Source: Agelaius tricolor (Eukaryota; Chordata; Aves; Passeriformes; Icteridae). From it: a stretch of 64,000 nucleotides of DNA. The stretch is from the NCBI GenBank assembly GCA_023055355.1, contig JALJCS010000038.1, positions 5,828,001 through 5,892,000 of the forward strand, written 5' to 3'. The translations under genes and the position numbers were made by a program. Positions 27,601 to 41,182 of this stretch are shown in pieces (the stretch's first letter is position 1; each line of letters opens with the position of its first letter). Under the pieces are notes generated by a model. That model saw only the letters and a list, made by a program, of their open reading frames with translations, was not told the DNA's origin and did not search any database.

Positions 27601-30600
27601 TATATTTCTGAATTAGAATTAACAATATCTGAGTAAGACCTATTTTTCCTCCAAAGTGCTCTTGCAAAACTTCATTATGTTCCAGGTACCTGTTCTGATT
27701 TTCCTATAAATATAGGTTGGCATGTTTCATGTTTCTGAGCCCGGAATGGGTGTGGCATGAACAAGATCTTATATGTGAAAATTCAAAGGTGTTTGTGGCT
27801 TTTCTTTCCCAGTGTTGCAGGAGAATCAAATAGTCATTTCTTGCATACTTCAGGCTTCTCATCATTTACCTTTCAGACTTGTTATAGCTGCTAAGAGCAT
27901 GAAAAATGAAGCATGAAGGAAAGCACAAGATTATGTTAAATGATGAGCATCATCCCTGAGGTGGGCAGATTTCACAGATATATCCTGTGTGACAGCAGCA
28001 GGCTGAGGAGAGCCTGATTTTGAATAACACAGAGTGCAGAGCATTGTGAGTTGAGGATACATGCTACTATCAACAAAAACCAGTGAGATAAAATAGCTGC
28101 TCAGCATACACTTATGTCATGAAGTGTGAAGAGGCTCTCCAGGTGAGGCATGCCTGGACAAGGTGCCCCACGTGCTCCACCTGCAAGCACAGCGCCGCTG
28201 GCCTGGCCACTGCCGTGCAGCCAGTGCCAGGAAATGACCACGGGGGAGGAAAAGCTGGCGCTCCTGGAGCCCAGGCAGCATTAAGGATAGAACCTGCTGT
28301 GTCCTGCTGGCAGAAAAATGTCCCATTCTCTTTGCCAGAGTCACATGCTGCATGGCGAGGAGGTGCTCCTCACAGACTGGCTCTGACATGGCAAATACCA
28401 ACACAGCCACTGCTCTTGGCAGCATTTCAGAGCAGGACTTTCACAAGGATTAACTGTTCCTGAACAATTTCTCCAATATATAAGGTACAAATATTCTTTT
28501 CTTACAATCAGTCATGCAGGTCTTTCTCGTACAAACACTGTGGCCAGCAAAGGGAAAATCCTGCCCTCGAGTCATGCAAAATGCCTTCAGTGCTCCTGTG
28601 GCAGTTCCATGGGTGCTGATGGAGAGCAGGACTATGTTCCTCAGGGCACAGGGTCTCTCCAGCACTTTGTTCCTACACATACTCTCAGGAAGAAAACCTG
28701 TACCAGAGATCTTGTCCTTCTCTAAGGAACCAGCAGCCAGAGCTCAACAAGTCTCAATTCACAACCCATGCTGATGATGCTCTGTCAGAAACCAACTGAT
28801 GTTTCTTGTCTCTGTTAAAAATACTCATGTTGTCACCTGTGGTGGCAAGTGAAGGACATGGCAACTCCCAGACCCCCAGTCTGATCTGAAACAGGGGTTC
28901 ACAGGTGTCATAATTTCTACTGTGGGAAGTGTTTAAGTTTTTTGTCATTAACAACACCTCGATTTTACACCAGACTTTGGTCCCCCAGCTTGCGCTTCTC
29001 AGACTCTACATAAATATCACATTTGCACCAGTTCTATCAGAGATTTTTATTAATAGCTGCCATTGTAAACTGATACAAATCTCTAAATTTTTCTTTTATT
29101 TTGATTTCATGTTGATGTGGCTATCAAAGCTCTACCACATCAAAGCAAATGTTGTCTGTTATGATCAAAGTCCATAGGATTTCTAATGTAATCACCATCC
29201 AAAACCTGAAAGAAACATTATGGGAAGGATTAGTTTGGTTTCAGACAACTGAATTAGAAACAAAATTCCCATTGATATTCAGTAGCATTTTGGCAGGTGT
29301 GTCCTAGAAGCCCGCTGGAAATCCTGGACCAGGCCAGTGGGTGATGCACCATTTCAGAACTGCGCTCAGTAATTTTATCCTCAAACAATTTTATTTAGGG
29401 GCACTCCCAACATCTATCTCACAAATTACTGGTGGAGTCACATCCCCTGCAGCACTGCTAGGATATTGTATCATGCATCTTTTTTAGCTTATGACTGGAA
29501 AAGATAAGATCTGAAAAGAATTTGGTGGTGAGGTAGGTGATGAAATTCTGCTGCTGTGTTTGAATACATCAGGCAGGAATTGTTTTGAGTCCTGAATATG
29601 TATTCGATTTCCACAGGCTTCCAGGTGAGCTTCTTTTGCAGAGAGAGTACAAGCACTGATATGCAGATAGAACACAATAACTATCAATAATCCAATGACA
29701 CCTGAAAAATCAGGGAATACATTATTCCATAATAGTAGATGAACTAAGAGCCATTCATTTCTTTAATATTAGATGCCTGTGTTGTCTCAAGCCTGGTTCA
29801 TATGCATAGGTAAATACAAGTTAAAAAATCTCTTTCAGGATGCTTATCAGCCTCTGCTGCTCTTTGCACTAAAGGTGTAATAACAGTCATGACAGCAGGG
29901 GCAAGGGCCTGGACACCACTGCAGTTTTGACCTTTCTCCAGCTCCTTGGTGGTGATCTGGCAAGGGCATACTTTTATTTAACCCACACCACTGGTCATTG
30001 TTCCTTTGGTGTTTAGTTCAGGTGTGAACACAGGCAGTTGCTTAGGTGGATATGCAGAATAAATGCAGTTTAGTCATCATATATGATAAACTGTGGGAAA
30101 AGCAGCCAGCTGCTGTGGCACTCTTGGTAGCAGTAGCTTTATGGAAATGAGAACACAAGGCAGTGATTTTCTGTAAGGCCCACTAGGTAAATTCTGGGAA
30201 GCAGGTAAGCAGGTTGGGTCCTAATGAGACAAGCATAGCTCGCACAGGTTGTGCTGCATCTTGCTGAGGCACAAGTGGGTAGTAGCAAATGGACATGCTG
30301 GGATCTGCTTGCTGGCTCCCAAGCTGGGAGAAAGGTAACCACAAAAACACAGAGAGTGGAAAAAATTATTCTATGCTTTTAGGGCGCCTACATCAAACAC
30401 ACTGGGGAAGTAAAGTTCCAACACAGGAAAACAGAGAGGAGCACTACTTTCTGATCACTATTTTCTGATGGCTTGTCTGCTTGCAGGTTAGTCAGACTTG
30501 CCTGTTCACTCCTGCATGGAGAGGGATCTGCCAGAGGAACTGCCAAATTATCCTGACACCTTACAGTAGGCAGCCTGTTACCTGCACACGAAACAGGCTT

Positions 30601-30989
30601 CGCTTTGTGGGGAGGATCCCATCTGCAGAACCCTTGCAGTGGGGCAGCACGACTACTGTGACAGCCTCCTGCTACACCACTCCTGTGCTGAGGTGGGATG
30701 TGAGGCTCACAGCTGAAATGTGCCTTTCTCATCCCTTTTATATCACAATGCATCTGTATTTCTAGGCAGGAGCATTTTTCCTTCTTCCATTTTACCTTAC
30801 AATAAAGCAAAGCAAACAAAGAGGTATCAAGGGGGAGACTACACACGTATTCTCGGGCTGTCCGGGCTATATACCCAACATGGTGTGACACAGCAGACGC
30901 AGCTTCCCCATTGTCCGGGTGACCCCAGCTGAGCTGGCAGGAATGGCCCAGGGCAGGGGAGAGAAGGATCAGCTGCGGGCCTGATCCCA

Positions 30990-31280
30990 GCTGCACCAAC
31001 CAGCTTTGTGACAGGCAATAAAGGGCCAAAGAAAAGACTTTTGTCCTTGATTGCGAGAGCGACGAACCTCCTCTCATTGGCAGGGATGACAATTAACCGC
31101 AGAGGATTCGTTCATTGTCTGGCACTCGAGATCTCCCAGCAGTTGTCCACTCCAGCATGCCCAAATAATGGGCAGCACCTTGGTTTTGTCAATAGCTCAG
31201 TCGGCTTTGTGTGCCTGTGCCAGACTGTCAGCCTGGAGGAGGCTGTGGCAGAGAGATCTCACTGAGATACGGCTGCGCTA
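30990..31280. promoter_or_regulatory. Candidate enhancer-like segment with clustered motifs
   Basis: This segment is richer in CpG than its surroundings and packs several recognisable factor cores: AATTAA at 31091-31096 (homeodomain), ACCGCA at 31096-31101 (RUNX core on the minus strand) and CATTGT at 31113-31118 (SOX-like). It sits about 17 kb downstream of LMX1B. Function is inferred from motif density only. Confidence 0.25.
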
Positions 31281-34200
31281 GAGAAAATGTATGAAAAACA
31301 TTGCCAGGCCAGGCTGCAAAGTGAAGTGAGGTCTCCTTCCAGTGAACCTGGAATAAACAAACAGTGCTGGGCTGACAAGCATTTCATGAGGTCTCCATCA
31401 CCCCATGTATAAAATCCTTTCTGAGAGGATATGCCAAGTAGGCTCCTTATGCTGAGACCTCTAGCTTGGAGTGAGTGTTATGGAAGAACTCTTGACCCCT
31501 GGAAAAGGGCATAACATGAGAGCAAAAAACAACACCGCAGCAGCCCTCCGTGCACTCTCCTGTAGGAGCAAGGACTTCCCACCGGCTCAGCTGGGAAGAA
31601 TGAATCCCATTCAGGGAGGGAAGCTCGGACTATTGAGGCTGCCACCAGACACCTCTTCCTGATGCTAATCCTATTCTTCTGCTGTGGATCAAGTAATTCT
31701 TGTGTGAGTATTTTTCATGGGCTAAAGAAAAAAGATATTTAACCACAACAAACCTGCTGCCAGCAAATGTCAATCTTAGCTTCTGGGGTCTAAATTATAA
31801 GCACCAGCTACCAATTTCTGGCTGTCCTTTTTACTGCAGAGGTACCTCACACATTGACATGGATATCCTGGCAGTGCCAGTGCTTTGCCATCTTCCTGAA
31901 AGCAACCACATTCTGAAAGCAAGTGGTCCTCCAAGACACAAGAGAAACTTTATCAAGCTTAGTGCCAGAAGGCACTGATAGCTATGTTTTAAATAATCTC
32001 TTGCAATACTTGTTTGGCAGTGCAGGAAAATTCTCCTTGCAGAGAAATGCCTTTGCTAATTTGAAGAGTAGAGAAGCACTCAGAGGATTTGAGCCTTGCT
32101 TGGTCACCAGCCTGCCCCTCCTCCACGTTCAGGCAACTCAGTCATTCTAGCAGAGGCTGCAGGGGGGTAGGGTCCTCACAGCGTCCTGGTAAAACAGTGC
32201 AGAAAGTCAAGAGTGCCCCATATCCTTATGAAGCAAAGTTCTGAAATACGTTTTCAAAAATCTCGTTGCAACACTTTCAGCAAACCAAATGGTTTATGTT
32301 TTGTTATTCATTTTTCCTATATGAATGCTAGCAAAAACTGTCTAAGCCATGAAGCTGATCTTTCATTGAGGTAGACAAGGGCCCTAAATGTGGATTTATT
32401 GCCCTTTTATTGCCCTGATATCAACACCTAGGTTCCCAGACCCTGCCAGGGAGTCCCCATGCTCAGCCTCAGAAAACAACAGGAGACCTGGCATTCTCTG
32501 AGGTCTCTCTCGACCTTGACCAGCGCAGCCCACAGGCTTCCACCCGTGGCTGTTCAAAGGAGAAGGACGTGTTTCAGCAACTCTCCCCAAGGGCAGGGAA
32601 TCTGAGCAGCTTGGGCCCCTTGCAAGCGCCCCAGTGACCCACACCTGATGAGTTACATGTCTGAAGGTAGAGCAAATTGTCAGTTTGATTGAGCCGCTGC
32701 TGTGGTTTGCTCTCAGCACGCTCCTCTGGCTCTGAGTTGCTGTGGGGATCTGCCCTCATGCCTGCTGTCTTTTAAGTCTTGCAGCACATAGTTAGTGTTG
32801 ATGATGACAATTGGCAACTGTATCATTTTACACCAGGCTGTCACCTTCTCTCACAAATGTCTGTAAATAATTTCCTTACCTACCAAGGCATCTTCATTTT
32901 GCCACCATTATCAGACCCAAATTCAGCCAGAGGAATTGATACCTGCATGTACACTTGTGACTTCTTCCGAGTCCAGTTATCAGGTGCACTTGAAAATCCA
33001 AGAAATGAAGTGGCTTCCTATAGGTTTCCTTTGCTAAAGTCCATCTTCTGTTCCCATAGCTCTTCATTCTTCATTGCTGAGCTGGTGTAAGATTAAGGTA
33101 GAAATTGCTGCTGTGCCCCTGGGTGGGTGAGGTTCCTTTCTCCAGCTTCCCTTCAGTAAGCCCAGGAAATGCTGGGCAGCAAAGCTGGCATGTAAAGTTA
33201 CTATTCAAATAATGAAAGAGAAGAAGGAAAGATGAACCCTATTTTGTTTCTAGCCACAATAGATATTTAGTATATGCTACTTGCTTAGCACTGCATTAAA
33301 TTTTGTTATTGCCCTTTTCATAGCACTTCTCAGGGCACAGCTGGAACCTGGAGGCCAGAACAGTATCAAGAAGGAGAGTTAGATACATTCATTAGAAAGA
33401 TTGTTTCAGCATGGGAAGATGCTGCTTTGTAATAACAGCAGCTGGAAACAGCAAAAGCTGAACTATAGTAGGCAGAACAATGTGGTAGTTAACATGCATA
33501 AAGTATAAAGTTTTATAAAGCCTTCAATGTATGTGCCTTGTTGGAATTTACAATAATTTAAGGTGCTTATTATTCCTTCAGGCATGGAACTCATAAATAT
33601 TACTCAGTGCTATTTGTCATTGGCTTCTCTGTCATGCATAAAGCAAAATTAAATACTTATCTCTATATCGTTAACGTATTAAACATTAGGATTTATGGGG
33701 TTTGAGATTTTACTTGCTCTGAGAACATTAACTTCCTGATGAAAGATCTAAATGCAAATAGAAGGAATGCCAAAATACCCTGGAACATAATTAAGGATAC
33801 TGAGGTGCGAAGAAGCCCCAGGCAGAGGAATGCACAGTTTTCTTATTTCCACTGTCATGGTGGGCTACTTTTCTTTGTTCTACATTTTTGCACACTGCCC
33901 CAATGTGCCACCTTGTTCCTTTCTCATGAGTTGAAGAACATATTAGTTCATTCTTATATAGACTAACAGTTAAAGAGTTTTCCTGGTTTAAAACATATCC
34001 TTGCTACCTCTACTGGGACACAACAATTCTGAAGTGTCTAGACTTTTAAAAAAAATCATTGATTTTTCCATGGGAAACAAAAATTCTCTTGGTAGCTTTA
34101 CTTGATTTCTTGCTTTTGTTGCTACTCAGGGTTCCTGCAAACAGGAATTGAAAGGGACAATCTTTAACCAAATGTTTATTTCTGCTGCAGGAAAGATATA

Positions 34201-37200
34201 CTTTCTGTGCTGGTGTACATCTGTTACTAAATCTACATCCTGTTTTGTCCACACCATTCAGAATGATCACTGCCACACTTTTTGTCCTCTGCACATGATG
34301 CCAAGCTATGTCCCAGCAGCAATGTTGGCCACTCCAAATAGACAGATAAGAGCTTGCTGGCTCTGTAACATCTGTATCTCACCCCAAAGGACTAAAGTAT
34401 TTTATTCAGAAGACATTTTCTGCTCTACCTTGTTATAGTAGATTTAAATGTCTTTAGTCATATACTTGACACTTCGCTTATGAAACTGTCTCACAGCCCT
34501 GCAGATCTCACTGCCAGCCCAAGCTTTGCCATTATTCATTCTTGATGGAATGATAGAATCATTCCGTTTATGATCCTGAGTAACTCCTCTCCCACTTATA
34601 AGTCTGCTATAACATCTTACCTTTTAAGCCAATCAAATTCTGCCATTTTTTTCATCTCACTATTGGCCTATTTTTAAAAATATTTTGATTCTTGCTAATA
34701 TTTGTGACTATTTCCATTTAAGTACAAGTAAGTAATGGTATTAATGACTCTATAAAAAACCCACAAATTAATGAGTTCAGTCTTCACACTAACAGTTGAA
34801 AAATCCAAGCTGAAAACTCCCAACCTCTCATGAGAAGCAGAGAACACTGGGGGGTGTTCCAGCGCCACCACTCACCCACCGTACTTTGTTCCTTGCTGTG
34901 TGGTTGGTTCCACTTCTGTTCATCTGCCTTTACTTGTCCATGCTGAAGTCAGAGAGCACCAGGTGTCTCTTACTAACACTTGCTAAGTACTGGAGTTACA
35001 TCTTGCTGTTTGAGTACCAGCTTCATCCCAACACACCAGTTGGGCAGACACTGTAGCTTGCTTCCCCTCAAGGCAATCAGGGGTGGGGGGGAGGACTTGC
35101 ATCATTCATGGTAAGATAAGCCACGTGATAGATTTGCCACATCTGTGCAGAGGATTTGCAAAACTTTGTGCTGTCCTCCATGAACGAGCAGCAGCCAGCT
35201 ACCATTCAGCATTCAGTACTCAGCAGCTGGGGGAGCTTCTCTTTGTCTTGATAAAAAGTGCCTTTCACAGGTGGCAGGAATTGACTTAATCAGACTGTCG
35301 AAGGGAGCTCAAAAAAGTTTTCTTGTGTATAGATCAAAGTACACTAGCACTGTCCTCAGAGTAGTGATGGTTGTCACACAATTGATCTCCCAGGTTTCTC
35401 CAGGTCACTGCTGCATTTGTGCCAGTCTCTTTACTCAGATCAGCCTCCAGAGAGCATGGCACACACAGAACCCTCCAACCTCACCATGCTGCTGTCTGAG
35501 CCTGACCTGTGACAGGAGCTTCCTAAGGCTGTGCTGACCTCCCTGTGCTCCACAAAATGCCTCTGAAAACCTCCCTCTAAACTTCAGGATTTATGCCGAT
35601 CAATTTATTCACAAGTCAAATTGTGCTCCTGTTCCAGGCTGCTGTAGATGCATGTGGTGAGATTTTTGAAGGGAACAAGACACAGGTGGCAGCTGACTTC
35701 AGCTCTGCTTGGTCTCTGTGTTATTTTCTATGTTGAGGTCAAAGAGCTGTAACTTCCCTGGTTGCTTGTATTGTGCACAGATTAAAGACCTTTATTACCT
35801 ATTAATAACTAAAAGAACAGGGATATCTTCACATGACCAGAGTAAAAGATTTTTTAAAAAAATTAAAGAATCTCAAAAGATTAAAGAATTTGGTTTTTGT
35901 TGGAGATTGTAAAATTCAAAATGAATACTAAAATGTCAGCAACAAGATTTCCAGTATATCAGTCTTTTTTAAGGAGGCCTTTCTCATTCCGTGCATTATG
36001 GATGTTTAAATGAAAGGTTACACACAGGGTCATCAACAAGGCTCACAATGCCTGCAGCCTTACAATACACTCCACTTCAAAGGGATTGGCTGCATTCCTG
36101 AGCCTTGTACCAATAAGCACTAATAACACTGAAAAATGAAAACTGAACCAGATGTCTCCAATAGCATTGATTCTTATTAGCTGTTCACAGCTATTCTTAC
36201 ACCTCTGGGCATAACGAGGCAGAGCCACGTTGGGTGTGTGGCTCTTGAGCCGGTAATGCTGTTGGAATGCTCTCACGCTGCTCTGAGCTGCATTCTTGAC
36301 AGACTGTCTCCATTATGATCTTAAGAAAACTTCTTTAAAATGTCATTTAAAAATGCATCAAATATGTAAACTCTTACTCAATCAGGATAGGATTTGACAG
36401 TAACATGTATCTAAAATTAACTGAAAAAAGTGACCAAATGGACAGCAGAAGTGATCCATACATTTATCTGTGCCTTGCTGCTGATCCCAAAGCAGCTGAG
36501 GCCACCCAGAATGAGTTTAGGGCAGGTCTGTGGCAAGAGAACAGAAGAATGGCAATCAATAGTAGAAAAGTGTGCTCCTATGCTGTAAATACCCCAGCAG
36601 ACAGGTAACAGCTATAAGCTCTTTATAGAATCTGCTCAGTGAATGGAAGTGAAGCTGCTTTGGAACAACCCACAAGCACAATGAGTATCTGTATCCTTGT
36701 GGAGAAAACCAGAGCCTAAAACACACACCTCTTTGGGTTTGCAGAACTCACTATCTGCCTGGTTTTCTAGTACACTGTTGTTCTTGGACATCATCTTTCT
36801 GCTTAGGAAGAAGGGCAGCCCTGACAGACAGGGAGTCCGCAAGGAACAGATTTTAACATCATTTAATTCACATGCCACGAAGATTGCTCCTGCTGCAGAA
36901 GTAGATAATACTTTTATTCTGAAGGTTGATAGTCCAAGAACACCTTTCAGAGTGCACCAGCAACCTGTGTGACCACACATAAGGAGAATAGATATTTATT
37001 GTGTTCACTTGGATGCATTGATGAATAGCAAGTGGAGAATCATTCAACTAATTGGATGGAGCTCAAGGTAGACAGACAAATTTAGGACTTAACCAGAAGT
37101 AAGAAACCCTGCAATGACTTGTAAAACATGTCTGCTGGATCTTGGCTTCAGCCATCCCCACTTTTGTTTGTAAAATCCATTCCACAAGTTCTGTATTGGG

Positions 37201-37860
37201 GAATACCCCAAATGAGATTATTTTACACACAACTATGTTTAATTTGCAGTGAGGGGAACACCTTGGTTTGTTTTATGTCAACATGCCTGTTTAATTGGGC
37301 TTCTGATTATTTAATGTCACTGCTGAAGAGGTAGTTTTTATGAAGCACAAAAGAAAATTTAATGAAAATTATTCACAAGCCCAACTTCTGACTAGTAAAA
37401 CCAAGAGCTTAATGTAAGAGCCGAAGTCCCCATCTGCTACTTCTCTGAAAAGAGGAGCCTACATGAAGGATTTATTGTGACATTACAATGCTTGATGTCA
37501 AATAATCTAGCCAGAGGAACAATATTGCCCTAAAGAGAGCCATCAGGCCCAGTGTGACATGGGTATTTGAAAGGATTAACTGCACTTAAATCAATATGGG
37601 CAATGAAAACAGAAATAACCAATCTCTTGGCCGCTCAATTATTTAAGACTGTCTTTAGTCCCCACAGAATGGAATTAAACGCTTGTTTAAGAGGACTGAC
37701 AATTAAATCTATTTCTTTAATGTCAAGATAAGAACATGAGGTCTGTGACTGCAGTACAGAAAGAGGAAGTGGTGTCTCCTAGAGGGGAACATGGAGGCTT
37801 TCCTGGGGAGGGAACCCAGCTGCTCCCCACTGGCACAGCCACTGGGTGCTGTACACTGCC

Positions 37861-38500
37861 TGAGAATCACAGAATCACAGAAGGGATCAGGTTGCAAGGG
37901 ATGACATTAGGTCATCTGGTCCAGCCTCCCTGCTCAGTCAGTGTCATCCTGGAGCACATGGTACAGGATTGTGTCCAGATGGTTCTGGAATATCTCCAGA
38001 GAAGGAGACCCCATAACCTCTCTGAGCTCTGTTCCATTGTTCAGTCACCCCTCTAGGAGAGAAGATCTTTCTCGTGTTCAGGTGGAACTTCCTGTGCATC
38101 AGTTTCTGTCCATTGCCTCTTGCCACTGCTCAGCACCACCAAGAGCCTGAATCCGCCTTTTGGGCATCCTCCCTTCAATCATTGATGAGTTCCCCTCTCA
38201 GTCATTTCTTCTCAAGGCTGAACAGGCCAACTCCCTCAGCCATTCCTCAATAAGAGGGCACTTCTGTCCCTTAATCAAATGTGTGGCCCTCCGCTGCATC
38301 TGCTCTGGGAGCTCCCTGTTTCCCTTGTACTGAGGAGCCCAGAACTGGACACAGCACTCCAGGTGTGGCCTCAGAGGGCTGAGGAGAGCAGCAGGATCAC
38401 CTTGTTGGCCTCCCCAGCCATGCCAGTCCCCGTGGCTGCTGCCAGCCTGGGCAGCCCGGGCTGGGGCACAGTAGGAAAGGCTGCATCCACAAACAGCTCC
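37861..38500 (-). mobile_element. CR1-type LINE fragment (3' end)
   Basis: The left edge reads GAATCACAGAATCACAGAAG, the reverse complement of the ATTCTGTG repeat that ends CR1 elements. The next few hundred bases, read on the minus strand, match the end of CR1 ORF2 with many stops and frame breaks, for example the wording near GLLLWRYSRTIWTQ. It is therefore a 5'-truncated, decayed non-LTR retrotransposon inserted in minus orientation. The right edge is not sharp; similarity fades between 38440 and 38520. Confidence 0.85.
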
Positions 38501-40175
38501 TTGGCTGTCATTTTCCCTTCCTAGTGCTAGACTTTAGGAGTATAAAATGCAGGCTTTAAAATTCACAAAGACTAATAACTGAGTGTTATTGCAGCTGACA
38601 GTACAAATGTAAGATCATTTAATTGAAGTGGACTGACAATTTCCCAGTTATTTGACTTTTGAAAACTTTGTCAGACCTACCCCAATATTGTTTTTAAGAC
38701 CTTTTTAAAATGTTTTACAGAGCAACCACTGTGACCTTTCCTGCTGATACTATTTCTCTTGAGGTGTTCGTTCATCTCAAATGCAATGAAAAATTCCTGG
38801 TGTGAAAACTTTTAATAAGAAGTTGTATTTTAAGATGATAAAAAGGAGGTAACAAAGCAGGATGTATGCAAAGCATTGAATGTTCAACCATCATATTGCA
38901 GATACCCTAGGCTACAGGGAAATATCAGGTGCCTGCATGCGGTCAGTTAAAGTTCCTGGCCTGAAAAACTGAGAGATGTTCTTAAATTGGAGACAGCCCA
39001 TTGCACCAGAAATTTGAAGAAAATAACTAGTTTTAGTCACTGTTGTCCATCATGAATTTCAGTTTTTCCAAGGCTTCTGTGAGAGCCAGGACAGAAAAAA
39101 AAGTCTGGTTTTTATTTTTAGGCTATTTCAGAACACAGCAAGTCTCTGCAGAAGCTCTTTTCTGCTTGGTAACCAACATATCACAGTAATTCTCAATGTG
39201 CCATAAGGCCTTCTTGCTGCTGTTGAGCTCCTAGTGATGATAGAAAAGCTCTTCCCAGATCTTCTGCCTCTTTTATGTATTTTTATCTCTCCATTAAAAT
39301 ATAATTTGATATTAATTCCTTTTAGCCAGGAAAAAAGGTGCTGTCCAGAAAAGCTGATACTTTTCTAAGCACTTTTTACAAACAATTTGTGAAAATGTAT
39401 TGCAGAAAATCATTACTCATAATCTTTGTCTTGGCAATTATAAGCATAATAGCTTGGAGGTATTGTTGATTAATGATTTCTGTTTCCTCTGATGTTCTTG
39501 TCCTAACTTGCCCACATTTTGGAGTCATAGACGAAGGCATAAAACCAAAAAAAACTCCCAAAAAACAACAACAAACTAAAACAGTTGTCATTTTGTAATC
39601 AGACACTTAGATTAAAATCAGTAGATTTTATGGTTTATATGTGCCCTGACAGCATTGCACACAATTCTCAAATTCAACACTTGCCATTGATCCAATAGCT
39701 GCAATGCTGAGCCTTGCACTCTGCTCATGACTGGTTTTGTTGTCACCTCACTAGTTGTTTTCATGCCATTATTTTTCTGATCATCACAAAATTATTTATT
39801 TCCTCATCTCCTGCACCAGTATTACAGAGTTGTTCATTCTTCTTTAAAGCATTTGGACACTTTGTCCTTCCTGCCCTGTTACTCTTCACACATTTCGTGG
39901 CATTTCCACCACGGCTGGCCACACATCTTTCGGCCACACATGAAGCCCTCTAAGGTGCAGTTATACTGCTGCTAGCATTATTATATCTGCCTGATATGCT
40001 GGCAGTCCTGATATAAGACAATTCACAGTAGGTAAAGATCACAAAGATCTGCAGAACATCAGGTATCAATCAGCTGATGCCGGTCCACATGGTCAGAACA
40101 GTCCAACACATCTACAGCTGAAGCACTGCTGATGCTCTGACAGCTACAGGTGCGAATTTGCCATCACAGCCTGTG
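38501..40175. other. Intergenic, no gene recognised
   Basis: AT-rich unique sequence between the CR1 fragment and the 40-bp minisatellite. Open frames are short and show no recognisable features. An A-rich stretch is present near 39546-39580. Confidence 0.7.
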
Positions 40176-40176
40176 C

Positions 40177-41182
40177 CTGTAATGACACAATGCATGAGGA
40201 GAGGGCAAGGGACCTGCCTGTAATGACACAATGCATGAGGAGAGGGCAAGGGACCGCCTGTAATGACAGAGTGCATGAGGAGAGGGCAAGGGACCACCTG
40301 TAATGACACAATGCATGAGGAGAGGGCAAGGGACCGCCTGTAATGACACAATGCATGAGGAGAGGGCAAGGGACCGCCTGTAATGACACAATGCATGAGG
40401 AGAGGGCAAGGGACCTGCCTGTAATGACACAATGCATGAGGAGAGGGCAAGGCACCACCTGTAATGACACAGTGCATGAGGAGAGGGCAAGGGACCTGCC
40501 TGTAATGACACAATGCATGAGGAGAGGGCAAGGGACCGCCTGTAATGACACAATGCATGAGGAGAGGGCAAGGGACCACCTGTAATGACACAATGCATGA
40601 GGAGAGGGCAAGGGACCACCTGTAATGACACAATGCATGAGGAGAGGGCAAGGGACCGCCTGTAATGACAGAGTGCATGAGGAGAGGGCAAGGGACCACC
40701 TGTAATGACACAATGCATGAGGAGAGGGCAAGGGACCTGCCTGTAATGACACAATGCATGAGGAGAGGGCAAGGCACCACCTGTAATGACACAGTGCATG
40801 AGGAGAGGGCAAGGGACCTGCCTGTAATGACACAATGCATGAGGAGAGGGCAAGGGACCGCCTGTAATGACACAATGCATGAGGAGAGGGCAAGGGACCA
40901 CCTGTAATGACACAATGCATGAGGAGAGGGCAAGGCACCACCTGTAATGACACAGTGCATGAGGAGAGGGCAAGGGACCTGCCTGTAATGACACAATGCA
41001 TGAGGAGAGGGCAAGGGACCGCCTGTAATGACACAATGCATGAGGAGAGGGCAAGGGACCACCTGTAATGACACAATGCATGAGGAGAGGGCAAGGGACC
41101 ACCTGTAATGACACAATGCATGAGGAGAGGGCAAGGGACCGCCTGTAATGACACAATGCATGAGGAGAGGGCAAGGGACCGC
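40177..41182. repeat. 40/41-bp minisatellite, 25 units
   Basis: Twenty-five head-to-tail units share the core TAATGACACAATGCATGAGG followed by AGAGGGCAAGGGACC. Units start (TAATGACA) at 40180, 40221, 40261 and so on to 41146. Length is 40 bp, or 41 bp where the junction reads ACCTGCC instead of ACCGCC or ACCACC. Diagnostic variants (CAGAGTG, CACAGTG, GGCACC) recur in blocks: units 7-12 (40422-40662) and 19-24 (40905-41145) are identical 241-bp blocks, and units 15-18 repeat the first four. The minus strand has no stop in the unit, and 40 is not a multiple of 3, so all three minus frames stay open for 364-410 codons. These are repeat artefacts with no sign of a gene. Confidence 0.97.

Larger units (their letters stand above)
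19181..37860. other. Intergenic, no gene recognised
   Basis: About 18.7 kb without a recognisable exon, RNA gene or intact transposon. The longest open frame not driven by a repeat is 234 codons on the minus strand at 30388-31092; it has no domain, signal peptide or conserved motif I can name. Small features include a (TTTGG)-rich stretch near 22687-22720, a poly-T run near 24719-24734 and three CTGGCATGG units near 26151-26178. Segments listed separately at 23985-24115, 24470-24640 and 30990-31280 stand out as candidate regulatory DNA. Confidence 0.7.

Noticed and set aside
30388..31092. 234-codon minus-strand open frame as a gene
   Set aside because: No recognisable domain, biased composition or exon structure; a frame of this length can arise by chance in a stop-poor stretch. 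Kept only as an observation.
40177..41182. CRISPR array
   Set aside because: Units are contiguous with no unique spacers and lie in vertebrate DNA; it is a minisatellite.
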